A stretch of DNA of 64,000 nucleotides from Sarcocystis neurona (GCA_000727475.1 KL647296.1:485430-549429); one strand, 5' to 3'; numbered from the stretch's first letter, positions 48,389 through 61,719 are shown. The notes: a model not told the origin generated them from the sequence alone. Numbers and translations are program-made.

Positions 48389-48531
48389 CTATCTACTACA
48401 AGACTGAGCCAGCTTGAAGGTATACTGCATTGTCTGCGGATATGACGGCCACTTGGAGGCGAACTGTTCTTTCGAGAAGTTCGGCTGCGCCTTGTACGCG
48501 TTAGCAGTCGTACGGATTATCGATTCCAGTG
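48389..48531 (-). CDS. possible terminal exon of another minus-strand gene
   Basis: After an acceptor-like TTTACCCTGCAG (minus strand, ending at 48532) the frame reads LESIIRTTANAYKAQPNFSK, then QFASKWPSYPQTMQYTFKL, and stops at TAG (48389-48391). Composition is strikingly protein-like for this neighbourhood. The upstream exon is not identified; a minus-strand frame at 48940-49158 (FEFGLKIKFLDGSEELHPVY) is a candidate. The frame is also open a little further upstream of the acceptor (EVRFIFVKSAAHV), so the exon could start earlier. Confidence 0.33.
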
Positions 48532-49159
48532 CTGCAGGGTAAACGTGCGCTGCGGACTTCACGAAGATAAATCTCACCTCGCATAATTTTTGTGTGCGCG
48601 GTGCGGACAAATGTTAATCTCGGTTTACGGCCTGACGAGGCTCTCAAGAAGAGTTACTGATTCAAGTGCGACTACTTGCTCGAACCGAGACGGGTATCTT
48701 GCACGTCACACATGAGCGCCGCGCGTAATCGGACACTAGTGGTAGGGACCGCAGATTCACCGCGAATAAGCACCTGTAAATGCAAGTCTCTGTCTGACCG
48801 TGAGCGTTCGTTTATTCCCGAGAGTAGTACGTGCTGTTTACATATCTAGCTCTCAAGGTGTATTTACACACGGCTTCGTAGACTACTGACCGCAAAAGGG
48901 CAATTCTGTTTCAGCTTGTGTAGTTCTTGCAACGGATCATCAGGCCGAAGGAAGCACGACAGTGTGTTGTGTGGTGGTGTGTCTCCATGGGTTCTGAATG
49001 TGACCCGTCTCTCGCAGGCCATTTTCCTCCCGCCGCTCGAGTGCGGCATTCGCGTACACTGGGTGGAGCTCTTCCGAACCATCCAGGAATTTAATTTTAA
49101 GGCCAAATTCAAAAGTGTCTTTACGCGTGGGGTATTGCGTGCCGCAAGTCGAATGCATT

Positions 49160-51438
49160 CTTTTCAGCTAGTAGATCCCTTGTTGCAACGAAGATCGAAG
49201 GTTCATGTGGGTAGTAGTATCTCCGTAGCTTTCTCGGCCATGACATTTCTCTGAAGGAGGCTGCGGGCATTTTCACATTTATGTAGACGTACTCGGCAAG
49301 AAAGTCCGGGCAACTCGCTTCCTCGTTAGTTATACGAGGGGAGTATGAGAGGCGCCAGCTGTGTTAACAGGGGAATAGTACCACCGCGGCGTCCTAGACG
49401 ACTCTTCTCTTTCCCTGTGTTAAGACAGAGTAGAGCGCACAAGGCAACATGGCCCCTGACACTGCGTATTTCCTCGTTGACACAGTTAGCATACAAATGC
49501 ACCTGTTAGGAGATGTTTCTACTGAAGCATAAAAGAAATCTGGCTGTACTACTTTCCCTCTTTCAGTCGAAGGTGGCAACCTGCGGATGTATACACGAGT
49601 ATATACGGACAGAGCGACAGAAGAAAAGAAAATGTCCCAGACGCGGGTGCACAGCAGTAGTCAATCCGTTGCTCTGTTGAATCTGCGTATTGAAAATTCG
49701 ACGGGGAAGCTACAGCTGGTCACATTTCGTCTGGCGACGGTGACGCCACGACTTTCGCTGAGCTTGAAACGGAGGTGAAGGATTTTTCGTTCAGCGTTCT
49801 AGAAATTACGTCAAATTTTAGTCAGCGGCCGTCAAGAAGATGCACTTCGACCGGCGGCCTCTGAATAATGCAGTAGGGGCAGGAAGCAAAGAAAACACAA
49901 GCGTGACGACTGAAATCGTAATGACTGAGACGCTCGTGTCTCCTGTCGCGAGACGGAATGTATGGACAAACTCACACATAACCTTCGCGGCGATGTTTCA
50001 TCACCTTACACGTACGGCAAAAAGGTGTATTCACGTGGGAGCGAATGTCTACATATAGACAGATATACGGATGTACGCGCATACGGCTCTTTCGAACCAT
50101 ACGCACACATACACAACGCAAACGCCGGTTTTTTCCCGATCTCTCTCTCCTTCTACATATACACACACTATATGTACGTATGTACATATATAGGTAGGTA
50201 TACGAATGAGAACGCAGTCATACGAATACGGAGCCTCTGCAGTGAAAGACGACAAACGTCCACGCACAAACACACAGAGAGAATTGAGCAGTCACTAAAG
50301 AGACCGGAACAGTTACATCAGCGACGCTGTGGGGTATCGAAATCTGTAAGTCGTGTTGAATTGAGCTCCATCAAGAATAAACTCTTCACGTTGTCGAACA
50401 GAAGCATACAGCAAGTTCCGAATTAGCCAGCAACACGCATGCTCGCGGATCAGCTTTTGGTGGTTACAGACGAAATGATAATTACGGCACACCCATGGCT
50501 TCATCAACTTACACTTGTTACTTAGGGCTCCGTTGGCACCACTGGACACGTACTACGTAGACAAAACTGCCGGCTCGGTATAAATGTATCTGACGTCTGA
50601 AAGGTCAATAGATAAGTGGACGCAACACAACTTGTGACAGGACACGAAGAGAATGGAAGACGTAAATATAGTAGTCATCGCAGCAGCGGGCTGCCCCTCA
50701 ACGTAGACGAGATGGGATTTAATGGTAAATTAAAAGGAGAGGAGTCGTACTCCAGTTCCTGGCGTGGACGACGTCCTTAGAACTAAAAATTCCTATGCGA
50801 AAGGCCGCTGCAAAGAGCTAGCTACATTGTGTACGTACGGAAAAAATATATGAAACAATGATGCGATACCAGAGTAGAAACAGGGTGTGAAAGGTAGGGT
50901 ACTCTCGAGACGCACACACATACACCGCTCGGGATGTCTAAGCGCATAATGCGCATTGTGGTGGAGAAAAAGCCATGCGAATGCAAACTCCAACAAAATG
51001 AAGAACACGTTTATTGTTTTGGTACTCCATCTCCTGACGACGACAAAGAATAGAAATAGTACCACGCATGCGTCTGCCGCACGACACACGCACGACGCCT
51101 GCCATGAAAAGGAACGGTCTCCGTTCTGCTGGCATGCACTTATCAAATTGTAGGGATGGACTTAAAACATATTCGTTTGTGACCCACAAGATCTGAAACA
51201 ATTAATGTGTAAGGAGCGCATCGCTGGAGCCCCTCGCGGCGGCGGTGGGAGGCTGCTGCCTTCGCGGTGGCAACACGAACAACTGCAGTAGTTTTGTGCA
51301 GCCGCTTTCCCCCTTTGATGACTACCGGAAATTCGAAGGATTTAATTGATCCACTAACCAGTGCTTTTTCACTTACCGAAGTCGAGCTGCACTGATCGGT
51401 AAGCTGCGTTTTTGAGAGAGGAGAACCCCTTGCGTACC
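49160..51438. other. intergenic, no supported gene
   Basis: Short random frames only. An alternating TA/CA microsatellite patch lies at about 50140-50205. Confidence 0.4.
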
Positions 51439-51638
51439 CGATGACCTGCGAACACTATTGTCAGGTGTGGTTGTCGGTGCTCTTCTATTACACAGTGACT
51501 ACCTTGACACGCTGCTATGAACTATTCTCACCCTTGTTACAGCTTTGTCGCAACAATAGGGAGAACCGAAGTCAGCAACTCGTCGCCACTCCTACTGTGG
51601 AACATGGTACACTCCTGAGTGAGGGTGAATCAGCTCGT

Positions 51639-51752
51639 GTCCATTCCGTGTCACTAATTTACGTGACTCTTTCATCCAAGCGAGAGTACGCTCATGTCAA
51701 TTCCGTATCACTAATTTACTTGACTCTTTCATCCAAGCGAAAGTACGAATGC
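51639..51752 (+). repeat. 57-bp tandem duplication
   Basis: Copies at 51639-51695 and 51696-51752 share TTCCGT, TCACTAATTTAC and GACTCTTTCATCCAAGCG. The period is 19 codons. The copies lie in an ATG-started 126-codon frame (51441-51821) as two 19-residue repeats (SVSLIYVTLSSKREY and a variant). The frame itself is not otherwise recognisable. Confidence 0.85.
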
Positions 51753-52209
51753 TCCGTGAGCTGCTTGCGGCTTTTTCCAGTGTGTGTGTCGGAGCTAGAA
51801 AGTGATAACACGAAATTCTGAAAAAGTCACGGCTTGCCGCCAACACGCAGGTGAATGCAGGTTAAGAGTATATAGCCAATGCCCAACAGCAGTTAGACGC
51901 TCTCTACTGCATTACCCAAGGCTGAATCCGTACCGCTGGGGAAGATCCTTTGAAACGTTGTCACTCCGCCGGCACTGATGCTTTGATCTCTCCAATTCAG
52001 CTTCGATCTGCTGGTCCTCCTGCTGTGCCCACTGGCCATTTCAGTTATCTACATCTATGTATACGTATGTGAAGAGGGACTACAGAGTCGTGGTGCTATA
52101 CGCATATGTAAGTGCATATAGAAAATGAAAGAGTGCACGGAGATTAGAGATATGTGAGTACTAGAGTACAGGAATGTTCAGCTGAAACTAAAGAAGGCCT
52201 CTTATTTCC

Positions 52210-52356
52210 AAGATCTGTATTATCCACTAGCAATAACAGGAAGGACCTTCTTTCTATAGGGCTTCATCCTATTAACCAGCTCCCGACGACGGAGGCCTTT
52301 TACATTTTAAGATCTGTGTCATCCATTAATAATAACAGGAAAGAGCTTCTTTCGGG
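52210..52356 (+). repeat. 99-bp-spaced direct repeat of about 45 bp
   Basis: AGATCTGT, ATCCA and AATAACAGGAA followed by CTTCTTTC recur exactly 99 bases apart (52211 and 52310). The period is 33 codons, and one frame (52154-52417) is open through both copies, giving SNNRKDLLS and NNNRKELLS. No gene context. Confidence 0.75.
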
Positions 52357-52419
52357 GGCGTGGCGTTCGTCGTCTGGGTCAGTCTTCACAGGCCAAAGGA
52401 GACGGAGATTTGACTAGGT

Positions 52420-53370
52420 GATGTAACTGCCGGACACGTAGGTGCACTCGGATGGGTCTACGCATGTATTTATGTGTGTGGGAAGCACCGGCTTTTTTAG
52501 GAGTATGCGTGAATCCGCAGGCGACCGCGTCACCTGGGCAGGCTCGTATACACGCCTGTACCTATTCATAACCTCGGATACGTACATGAGTGTATCCGGA
52601 CATAGGTTACGCAGAAACATCCGTGTACGCTAAAGTGCGCCAGCGTGCAGGTGTATGGTCAAAACCATGTGTATCTTTGTGTGGGAACTGTATACATCTG
52701 AGTAGGTACGCAGAGAAAATGGAAGCAAGGGAGAAAGGAGACAGTATTTTGGGCGGGCCTTCCCGTCTCCTGTAACCCTGCTTATATCCGTGCACTGTGC
52801 GGGAAACTTAGTGTGCCGACGACTTGATGGATGCCACGTCGACGCCTCTCGACCACAGCAAGTTTCTGTGATTCTATTATCTGTATTGCTGCAAGACTGG
52901 ACTCACGTGAAAAAAACAGCTGCCCGTTCGGTGGTGAACAGACGGGTGGACAACCCAGAGAGTGTCTGATCATCGGTTTGTACTCCCCTTTAGCGAGTAA
53001 TTGCGGAAGGAAATGTGCAAGCGCAAACGGGAGAAGTACCAGAGACATATTCGACCTAAAGTGTTATTTAACCGCAGTCAGAAAGGTGCGCTCAAACGCC
53101 GCAGCGACCACCGCGTTCTCGCCGGGCGAAAAACTCCTCTTCACTCGCTGGTAAAAGATGTGGAGCACGCACGTTCTGCACCGCTCTATCGGAAAGCAGG
53201 AACTTTGGCATGTTGATGCCCTTTGTGCTAATTCACAATCTACAAGCACTCATAATGCAGGGAATAAGACGCGCAGTTCACGGTGTACCCTACCGATGTC
53301 GGCGAAGCTATCACACGCAGAAGTCACTCAATCTGAGCAATTCTGCATACGTGTTTGTAGGGGTCCCTGC
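52420..53370. other. intergenic, nothing recognised
   Basis: Short frames of random composition; the start of the microsatellite-dense domain follows. Confidence 0.4.
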
Positions 53371-56300
53371 ATGTATGCTCATGCACGCATGTGCGTATAT
53401 GCACAAACATACATATAAATATGTACATGGATACATACCGTGTCGTTATCGATGTGCGCACACCCTGGGGAATGTCGGCAGGCAATATGCTCACCTGTGT
53501 ACATACATACATAAATAGATATGTATATATATATATATATGTAAACGAGCACATGTATTCGATTGCCATTCCTGTGAGGGACTTGCTGTGTGCCACGACG
53601 TTAGAAAAGGCACGGCGACGGTAGCTCCCCTTTCAACACAAAAATGAGAAATACGTGTTCCGGCGTGCATATGGAAGAAATTAGTAACGGACCTCCGGAA
53701 AGGCAATAAGAACGCACTTGGATGTACGTCGTCATACGCGAGCGTAAGTGGATGTGCGCCAGAGCGGAGGTGTGGGTGTGAGTACCTACACATGTACGTG
53801 TGTACAGACGCATGCGTATGGAAGTATTGTCTGTGTGCGTATAGGTGTGTGCACTCCGGTGCCAGTATGTGTGCATGCGTGTATTTTAACACAGGTACCT
53901 ACGACGTGTGCCTCTGTGCACGTAGCAGCACGCGTGGGTGTTTGTGTATTTGCACACAAAGATATATATATATAGACTGTCATACTAAAATGCGTAGGGA
54001 CGAATTCGTTAGTAAGCGCATGTCGGGTAGGCCCCGTCGTGATGCATTGTGTTTCTCTGGCGCCTCTCACGTGCATCCCGTTCTTATTGCCTATCCGGAG
54101 GTCCGTTACTAATTTCTTCCATATGGGTTTCTTTTTCTCAGCAGTACCCCTCTAACGGACTCGCCTATTCCCTTCTTGATGCCATGCCACAGCACAGGGC
54201 TCTCCTATAATCACGTGTGAGTACCACACACTGTGTCCCTATACACATACAATGTATATGTATATATGTGTTCCTTTCTATTTGCAGCAACATGACGCTT
54301 TCCATACCCGCGCGCTCCCCTCTTCGTGCCGTGCAACAGCGGCACTGCGTTCTTCAGTCAGCAGTCGCACAAGGATAGCACACATTTGCGTGTGTTCATA
54401 TACGGGTAGTATGCGCAGTTGCTCAGTGACAACAGGGAAAGTGGCCAGCGTACACGGGAGCTTCACTCAAGCGGTATTTTTACGTAGATGAGTATGTGTG
54501 ATTGTGTTTGCACAGTTGTATTACGCGCGGGGGCATTCGTGCGCATGTGCTGATGAATTAACTCTATGTATCCACGTGGTGCACCTATCCACATGCAGGT
54601 AAGTGAAAGCTCGACTGCGGACAAGTGAAAGCTTTCAGTGTTGGCACTCTGAAGAACGCAGGCGGTTTCGAAAAAGATTTCTTGCACGATACGCTCTGCT
54701 GCTGCATGTTGCCATCGGTGCAGCCACGCGTAGCGACACGTCTTCTTTAGTACCTCGCGACGCGATAACTCTTTCTAAATTTCCCACACCGGCCTTCGGG
54801 AGGAGTCTGTGACTTCCACTTAGAGAACAAGAGTCGGCAGGATAGTCACCAGCGCCGCAACGCTTCCGCTGTTACCACCCCGCAGGAGGCAACTGGTCAA
54901 GCCGCTCCCCGGATGCGCCTACGTACATAGCATGTTTATATGGAAGATGTTCTCTCACACGTGTACCCCACATAAACGTGTATCTACAGAGATATACAAT
55001 TCTTCAGCAGAAACGTTTCTTTATACACATACGCGTGTACACGTACATAAACAACAGTGTACGTGTGTATGTATGTATGTACATGTATATATCTATATAC
55101 ATATATGCACACACTTAATCTACGCAAATGTTTACTCAGAGGCATACGTAGACACATAGATTCAGCGCACGTAGTAGCTGTAGATCAGGAGGAGGTGTAC
55201 GCCCAGCAGTGCACGTCCCTGTATAAAGTATATATTCTTACGACTGTGGCACCCGGAAAGGTTATGTACGTATGCAGAGGTTCACACACATACGCGTTGT
55301 ATTTTGGACGCAAACACACACACACACACACATACACACGCCCACGCATAAATATACACATACCTCTACGTATGCGCACAACCGCATATGTATCAGCGCG
55401 TTTGATTCAGACTTGTGTGCGCCGGTGCCTGCACATATGCACGTACGTATGTAGAAAATGCTATATACATATATATATGTACATGGGAAATTGCAATATT
55501 GGCGTTCTTCCAGATACAGGGTTTCCTTTTCCTGTTGTACAGAAGATTTGGGCTCCACAGGTAAAACTCTGCAGACAAATTCAAGCTGCGTCGCCTCCGC
55601 AACATCCTCACCCAGCCGAAAAAAGTGTTGACATACAGCCAAGTCCACTCTTCAGGACAGCAAGAAAATTTTCATCCTTCGTAGCGTCTTCTCAGACTCT
55701 CAAAAACCCCCTCTCGTTTCTCAAATGTTTTGCTTCCCCGGAAAACAGATCACCACGGCTGGTGTAAATCTCAAAACTTCAGCACGCTACACGTACTCAT
55801 CGATCGGCAAGTGCATCTCCCTCCGCACATATCCGGACAAGCATACACACATCGCGTGCGCGGAAACATTTATACCCGCCTCTTCATATATACATACATA
55901 TATATATATCCACAGAAAGAGAAAAATAGAAACAAGAGACAGCGACAATCTCTGGTAATTATAACGAACCATGTCTTCCACGATCCGAGGCTCCCTCACG
56001 AGGTGCGAACAAGCTGGCGTGTAAACGTTGCGCCACACATATATATATAATCATATCTGAATACGTATATATATATATATATATATTTAGAGCCAGAGTG
56101 ACGACCACCTCTCAACGTTCTTACCCGCGGCATATATATATATATATATATCTGCTGACACATACATACGTAAATGCCCACGTACTGCGTGCATATACAT
56201 ATATATATATATATATATGACGCCACAGAAACAGATATACCCATTTGCACCTACATGATTGTACGCAAAGAAATGCCTGAGTTCTTGCGGCGCTGCGTGC

Positions 56301-57198
56301 CGAGCGGCGGCGGGGCATTCATCTTTTCCCGTGCTTCGCCTGCGGTTGTTCCTGCCTTGCTCCCTGCAGATGTCCACAAATATTCGTCTGTGTCTACGCA
56401 TATATGTGTACACGTGTATATATACACGCTTGCATATACAGAGAGTGACAGACGCACACACACACACAGACGCAGAATATTCATCTACAAAATACCCGGA
56501 AGTGTGCACACACACGTATGCAGGTACAGAGGCCAAAAATATACACAGCAGTGGAAACAAACCTGTGAGCCCTGAACCCCACACACCTAGTGTTCCATAG
56601 GTAGTAGAGGGACATACAAACACGTGGAGAGCGGAAAAGATTGTGAGACGTAGCTGGTTAAAGAGACAGATAGATAAACGCGCGGGTGTGTGTGTGTGTA
56701 AACACGTAGAGGTGTGTAGACCACCTCCTACAGTAACGAACGTCCCACAGACACGTACGTTGTATACGTTTGTGGGATTCTCTGCGGATACACGCAAATA
56801 CTCATCTGAGAAAAATCCTCGAAAGCCCACGCTTTTCACGGCTAACACGCATGCACGCCTCACGGTGGGCTGTAAAACACGCAGAAGAGGCGCGCACGCC
56901 TGGGCGTCTACGGGCAACACACCAGCTGAAAAACGTACAACTGAACGACCAGTTCCCGGTGCACTTGGCTGCATGCAGAGTCCTCCCTTGACGTGGAGAC
57001 ATTTATACAAATTCACACGCGTACACAGGGAGACAGCGTCCTACATAAGTATATACATAGCAGTAGGTTCCCCAAGTCCCACTCATTCACATCCACTAGA
57101 CACGATAAGTTCATTTCTTTTACAGACGTCTGCGTACACTTCACTGCAGACACACAAGAAAATTCACGCACACGCCACATCTCACTCTTTACAGATCC

Positions 57199-57232
<34 letters not shown>

Positions 57233-58930
57233 TGATAGATAGATAGATACACAAACGAACTGCAGCACAGCGCGTACCACAAGGCATGCATCAGTAGAGA
57301 CACAGATGCATATGGGCCATGCGGCAAGACCGAAAGTGTGTCTACATACACGCAGAGACACTGGTGTATCAAGTACTGCACACCTCAGTAGAAATGAAAA
57401 TATACGTACACATGAAAAGACATGCATACGTGTGCCCAAAGAAGACGTCCCTAAAAGGAGTGGGGCCTAGTTGTATATCATACCCACGTCTGTATCTGTG
57501 CGTGCGCCACTATGTGTATCTTCTTGAAGGAAGAGCGTGCGCATCCAGACATGTAAGTGCATGCACGAAGATTTTGTCAAATAATAACGAATATACATAC
57601 TTGAGTGTGGAGGCACGCGTGCTGTTTGACGGAAAATCACCAGGCAGACATATATACATCTGCACACGTGCTCCGACGAGACGAAAAGAGACGATCACCC
57701 GGTAGACCAACACACAGATATACGTGCGTTTGCATGTGACCTACAAACACATCACCCATACATATATGTATATAGATACGCATGCATATATTTGCATACG
57801 TGGAGAAGATTCAGCGAAAGATCAGCAATATGTATGTTGCTTGTGACTGTGTATTCAAGCTTCACCTCTTCCTCGTCTTTAAGACTCTGCCTCGCCTCCA
57901 CGTCTCTCTTCTCCTGAATCTGCATCCCCGTCCCTGGCTCCCTACATTTCAGTCACACGCAGCGCATGCGTATATATATATATATAGAAGTGACACGTTC
58001 AGATCTGCAGATGTATGTGTAGATGAGTATATGTATGTACAGATACACTAGGTACACAGGGTAGATAGATGTAGGGACGCGGACGTAATATATGTATGTG
58101 GATATATATGAGTACACGTTCATGCAGAGGTGTGCCCGTGTACATGTCCACACGTACGAGGAAGACTACAAACATTTAGGTGCAGAAGGGAAGAGAGGCT
58201 TGTGCTGTTTTTTCCCAGGAGAGAGACAACAACGCCAAGCCAAGGAAATTTCTTCTGTTGTAAGTTTTCGAGCAGAATCCTCTAGGCTGAAGCTGCTGGG
58301 AATGTCCAGGCTTCACAAATTCCGTGAGGAAACACGAGTGCAGCGGTGCGCACGTCGTTGTAAACGCACACGCGCGTTTAGAACGTGTCGTCTGCAGTGT
58401 ACAGACACCCCACACACTCGCACAAACGGAGAGGAAAAAAGAACCAAACAGAAGCAGAGAGAGAGGGAGACAGACAGGAATTTAAGTAGAGGCAATCAGA
58501 TACGCACGCACTTACCCATACGTATATATATCTATAATACGTGTACGAATAGATACATGTCCGCACTTATGAAGGCGTACACTTGTGTACACTAATGTAC
58601 ACGTATATATATATATGTACGTATACGTGCAAACACACCAGATGACCTGTATATACTCTGTTTATATACATGCTCTTCTGTATGCGGATATACCGCCGTG
58701 TTTACCCTTTGACTCCAAGGAACAAGTATGCAGTCCCGTTATTTATACAAGACTCTGTGTCTCTATATGTAAGCTGCGGCACCCACACACAGATGGACGT
58801 ACTCACGTACACATATGTAGTCAAGTGTGTGTACACCTTTCGCGTACGCGTACATTCGAGTTGCGTAGCTAAGTTTTCTACCGACATGCAATAGGGAGAG
58901 CCTAGAACCACGGCAAGGAGCAGCAGCATT
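53371..58930. repeat. dense TA/CA/TG/CG microsatellite domain
   Basis: More than a dozen TA runs occur, among them 53520-53540, 55064-55105, 56039-56092, 56130-56152, 56196-56218 and 57197-57250 (the last followed by a GATA run), together with CA runs (55313-55345, 56450-56470) and TG runs (53760-53880). Much of the sequence between them is imperfect alternating purine-pyrimidine built from GTAC, CGTA and CATG steps. Long open frames on both strands, up to about 300 codons, translate to Ile-Tyr or His-Thr periodicity and are by-products of the repeats. No gene is supported. Confidence 0.8.
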
Positions 58931-58964
58931 ACCTTCGCACAGAAAAGAGAGTGCGGTTTCAAAG

Positions 58965-59300
58965 CTCTGCTGCTTTTCACGGGACAGCTGCATCTGCGAG
59001 GTGTGCTGCTGCTGCTGCTGCGACTGCACTGCTGCCTGAGCGACGCAGATCCCCCGCTGCGGCTGCATGTGCTGTTTCTGCTGCTTCCGCGCTTCTTCTT
59101 CTTTTGTGTCGTCTTCGTCAGCCTGCCGGTGCGGCTGCAGCGGCTGGCTCCTTCTTCTGCGTACTAACGAACTGGCTAGTGCTCCTGCAGCAGCCACTCC
59201 TGCTGCTTTCCCCGCCGGAAGCGGCGGCTCCAGCTGCTTCGTGTGGTGCTGCCTATGTGGGCAGCTGTGTCTGCTGCTGTCGTCATCACTTACAAGGAAA
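58965..59300. repeat. CTG-rich tract
   Basis: The plus strand reads GCTGCTGCTGCTGCGAC at its left edge and stays CTG/GCT-rich to about 59280. A forward frame through it is Ala-rich, but its first codon is GTG and no ATG-led or splice-supported model exists. Confidence 0.7.
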
Positions 59301-59379
59301 AGACATTCTCGTCTGCGAGAGGGATGTCAGTCGCCCGGTACATATTTGTATACATAACTTTTGCTTCGAAGCGAGGATC

Positions 59380-59835
59380 TGCAGCAGCCGCAACACACAC
59401 AACGCAGCGCAGCCTGCAACATGGGCCACACCCAAGGACGACAACGCCAGCGACAGCAGCAGCCGGCGGAGCAGCCACAGCAGCAGCAGCCGGCAGAGCA
59501 GCCACAGCAGCAGCAGCCAGCGGAGCAGCCACAGCAGCAGCGATCATATAGCAGCAGCAAGAGCAGCACCACGTGCCGCACTCAGACGGGCAGAAAAGGC
59601 AACACTCGGAGCAGCAGCCAGAGAGACGGCCAGAGCAGCAGCCGGCGCAGCAGCCAGAGCAGCCGCAGCATCGTCACGAACAGCAGCATCGGAGTGCCCG
59701 GGCAGGACACCCTCTGAAACGTCGGGAGAAGCAGGGGCATTTCCTGCAGCAGCAGGAGCCTTCTTCACACCAGCAGCAGGAGCCTTCCTCACACCAGCAG
59801 CAGCCGCCGAGCGACTGCAGCAGCAACACCTCTAT
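59380..59835. repeat. CAG-rich tract
   Basis: CAGCAGCAG runs are interspersed with GGAGCAGCCA units. The unit GCCACAGCAGCAGCAGCCGG-type repeats about every 30 bp between 59472 and 59540. Forward frames are Gln-, Ser- or Ala-rich. It follows directly on the CTG tract, so the repeat strand flips near 59340. Confidence 0.75.
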
Positions 59836-59839
59836 CTTT

Positions 59840-60595
59840 GTCACCGCACCGTAGCAGTGCTGCGGTATATCTTGCACGTCACAGCTCTCCTCACACACGC
59901 CCGTATACAGACATGTACCTACCCGTTCGTTTGACTCTCTAATACGGACATGCACGTATTTCTACATATATGTATGAATAGGGCACGCACGGATTAACAG
60001 CAGAGACAAATAGAGCCGCGTCGACTGAGTCCAATGTTCCGCTGCTGCTGCTCCTTCTCCTCCTTCTCCCAGCAGGCACGCAGACCAGCTCTACCACTTC
60101 CACGTACGTCAACACTTACACACATCCCTCCTTTCACTTTCACAAGACTTGTACGCATACACGTACAAAGTCATTCCATATATTCTCTCTCTCTACATGT
60201 ATATATATATATATATATGTAAATTACACTCATAGACAACGCCGTGCAGTCCACAGTCACATGTAACTTCTAAAATATATATATATATATATGTACGTGT
60301 GCGCGCATGTATATAAATATGTATTTACCCATATTTGCATGCCTACACATGTGCTCATCAATAGAGACGTACACACGATAATACACGCATCCATACACAT
60401 ATGGATGCATAGAAAAAGACAGGACGAAGTTGTCAGCAGACCTGTGGGGCTCTCTGTGTGTGCGTAGGAAGTACAGGTATAGACAGACAGAGAAAGAGAT
60501 TCATAGACATGTGCGTGGGCAGCAGAAGTCGACGTGCCTCAGAGACTCGAGAAGTGCGTACCTTTAGTCCTGAGCGCCTCCTTTGCCATCCAGTC
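59840..60595. other. spacer with TA microsatellites between CAG tracts
   Basis: TA runs at about 60195-60218 and 60274-60292. No gene seen. Confidence 0.6.
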
Positions 60596-60599
60596 TGCA

Positions 60600-61180
60600 C
60601 GCAGCAGCAGCAGCACAGGAAAGCAGCAGCAGCAGAGAAAAGCGGCAGCAGCAGCACGTGAACACAGCAGCAACAACAGAGGAATGCAGCAGCAGGAGCA
60701 GCACACGACCGGGGCAGCAGGAGCACCACGCGAACGCAGGAGCAGCAGCAGCGCACCAGCACAGCCGCAGCAGCAGCACACGACCGGGGCAGCAGGAGCA
60801 TCACGCGAAAGCGGTAGCAGCAGCAGCAGCACACCAGCACAGTCGCAGCAGCAGCACACGACCGGGGCAGCAGGAGCATCACGCGAAAGCGGTAGCAGCA
60901 GCACACGAAAAGAGCAGCAACACGCCCCTGCAGCAGCAGCAGCGCGTGGCTGCAGCGGCCGTGCAGATGCAGAGCAGGGGCTGCGCATCCGTGCGAGACC
61001 AGCAGGAGCCCGTTGGTGCCGCAACAGGCGCAGCAGCAAATCTACGCGGTAGTCCTCCCATCAGGATATTTGTATGACGGCAGAAGCAGCACGAAGGCAT
61101 CAACGGTATCACCACGCACCAACAGCAGCAACGTATCTGTATCGGAGCAGCAGAAATACCAGCAGCAGCAGCACGAACAG
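60600..61180. repeat. CAG-rich tract with an embedded 75-78-bp tandem repeat
   Basis: Between about 60697 and 60915 a unit containing CACACGACCGGGGCAGCAGG and a CACGCGAA step occurs three times (near 60701, 60776 and 60854) within surrounding CAGCAG runs. Forward frames are Gln/Ser/Ala-rich and extend over 170 codons, but none has a convincing start. It may be an exon encoding homopolymeric amino acid repeats of the Eimeria kind, or non-coding. Confidence 0.75.
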
Positions 61181-61320
61181 ACGCATGCACGTGGATACAT
61201 ATACTTTTAAATCATATATGTGTGTTGGTATTTATATCCTTACGTATATTCACGTGTGCGTGTAGACACACGTAGGCACTAATTTATATGTTTGATTATT
61301 CATACGCATACTGACGCCTA

Positions 61321-61345
61321 TGGATATATATATATATACACATAC
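61321..61345. repeat. TA microsatellite
   Basis: ATATATATATATATACACATAC. Confidence 0.9.
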
Positions 61346-61719
61346 GCAGACATATACACAGACAGGTACGCCGTTGCAAAGGGTCAAATAGGGGATAGTC
61401 ATCCGCATGCGGCGCGCTGTTAGGCTTGTCCTCAGAGGAGAGATCAGAGATAGAAAAAGACTGTTTTCTCTTCTTCCTTCTGTGCCTCGGCCTGCGCATA
61501 TCCAGATCTCAAGAGAGGCAGCCACAGAGACTCCTGGTCACAGAAAGGCAGACGCAGCGATGTGAAAAACTGCTTCCTTGGGGGGCACGTGGAAAAGGAA
61601 GGAAAAGGAAAAGGTGAGCGTGGGCAAAGTTCTCTTCCAGAGGCAGCAAATCCTCCCCGACACGCGCCAACTCACCGTCCCGTCCCGCCTGCATGCAGCA
61701 CCAACAGCAGTAACAGCAG

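Noticed and set aside
48187..48417. ATG-started 76-codon plus-strand frame with balanced composition
   Set aside because: It begins within a TA microsatellite, overlaps the upstream flank of the minus-strand gene and the possible exon at 48389-48531, and has no other support.
56087..57016. 309-codon minus-strand open frame
   Set aside because: It starts with GTG, runs through several TA and CA microsatellites and translates to Ile-Tyr and His-Thr periodicity in part; the length comes from stop-poor repeats.
58951..59934. 327-codon Ala/Ser-rich plus-strand frame
   Set aside because: The first codon is GTG, the frame crosses a change of repeat strand and competes with equally open Gln-rich frames; I kept the tracts as repeats.
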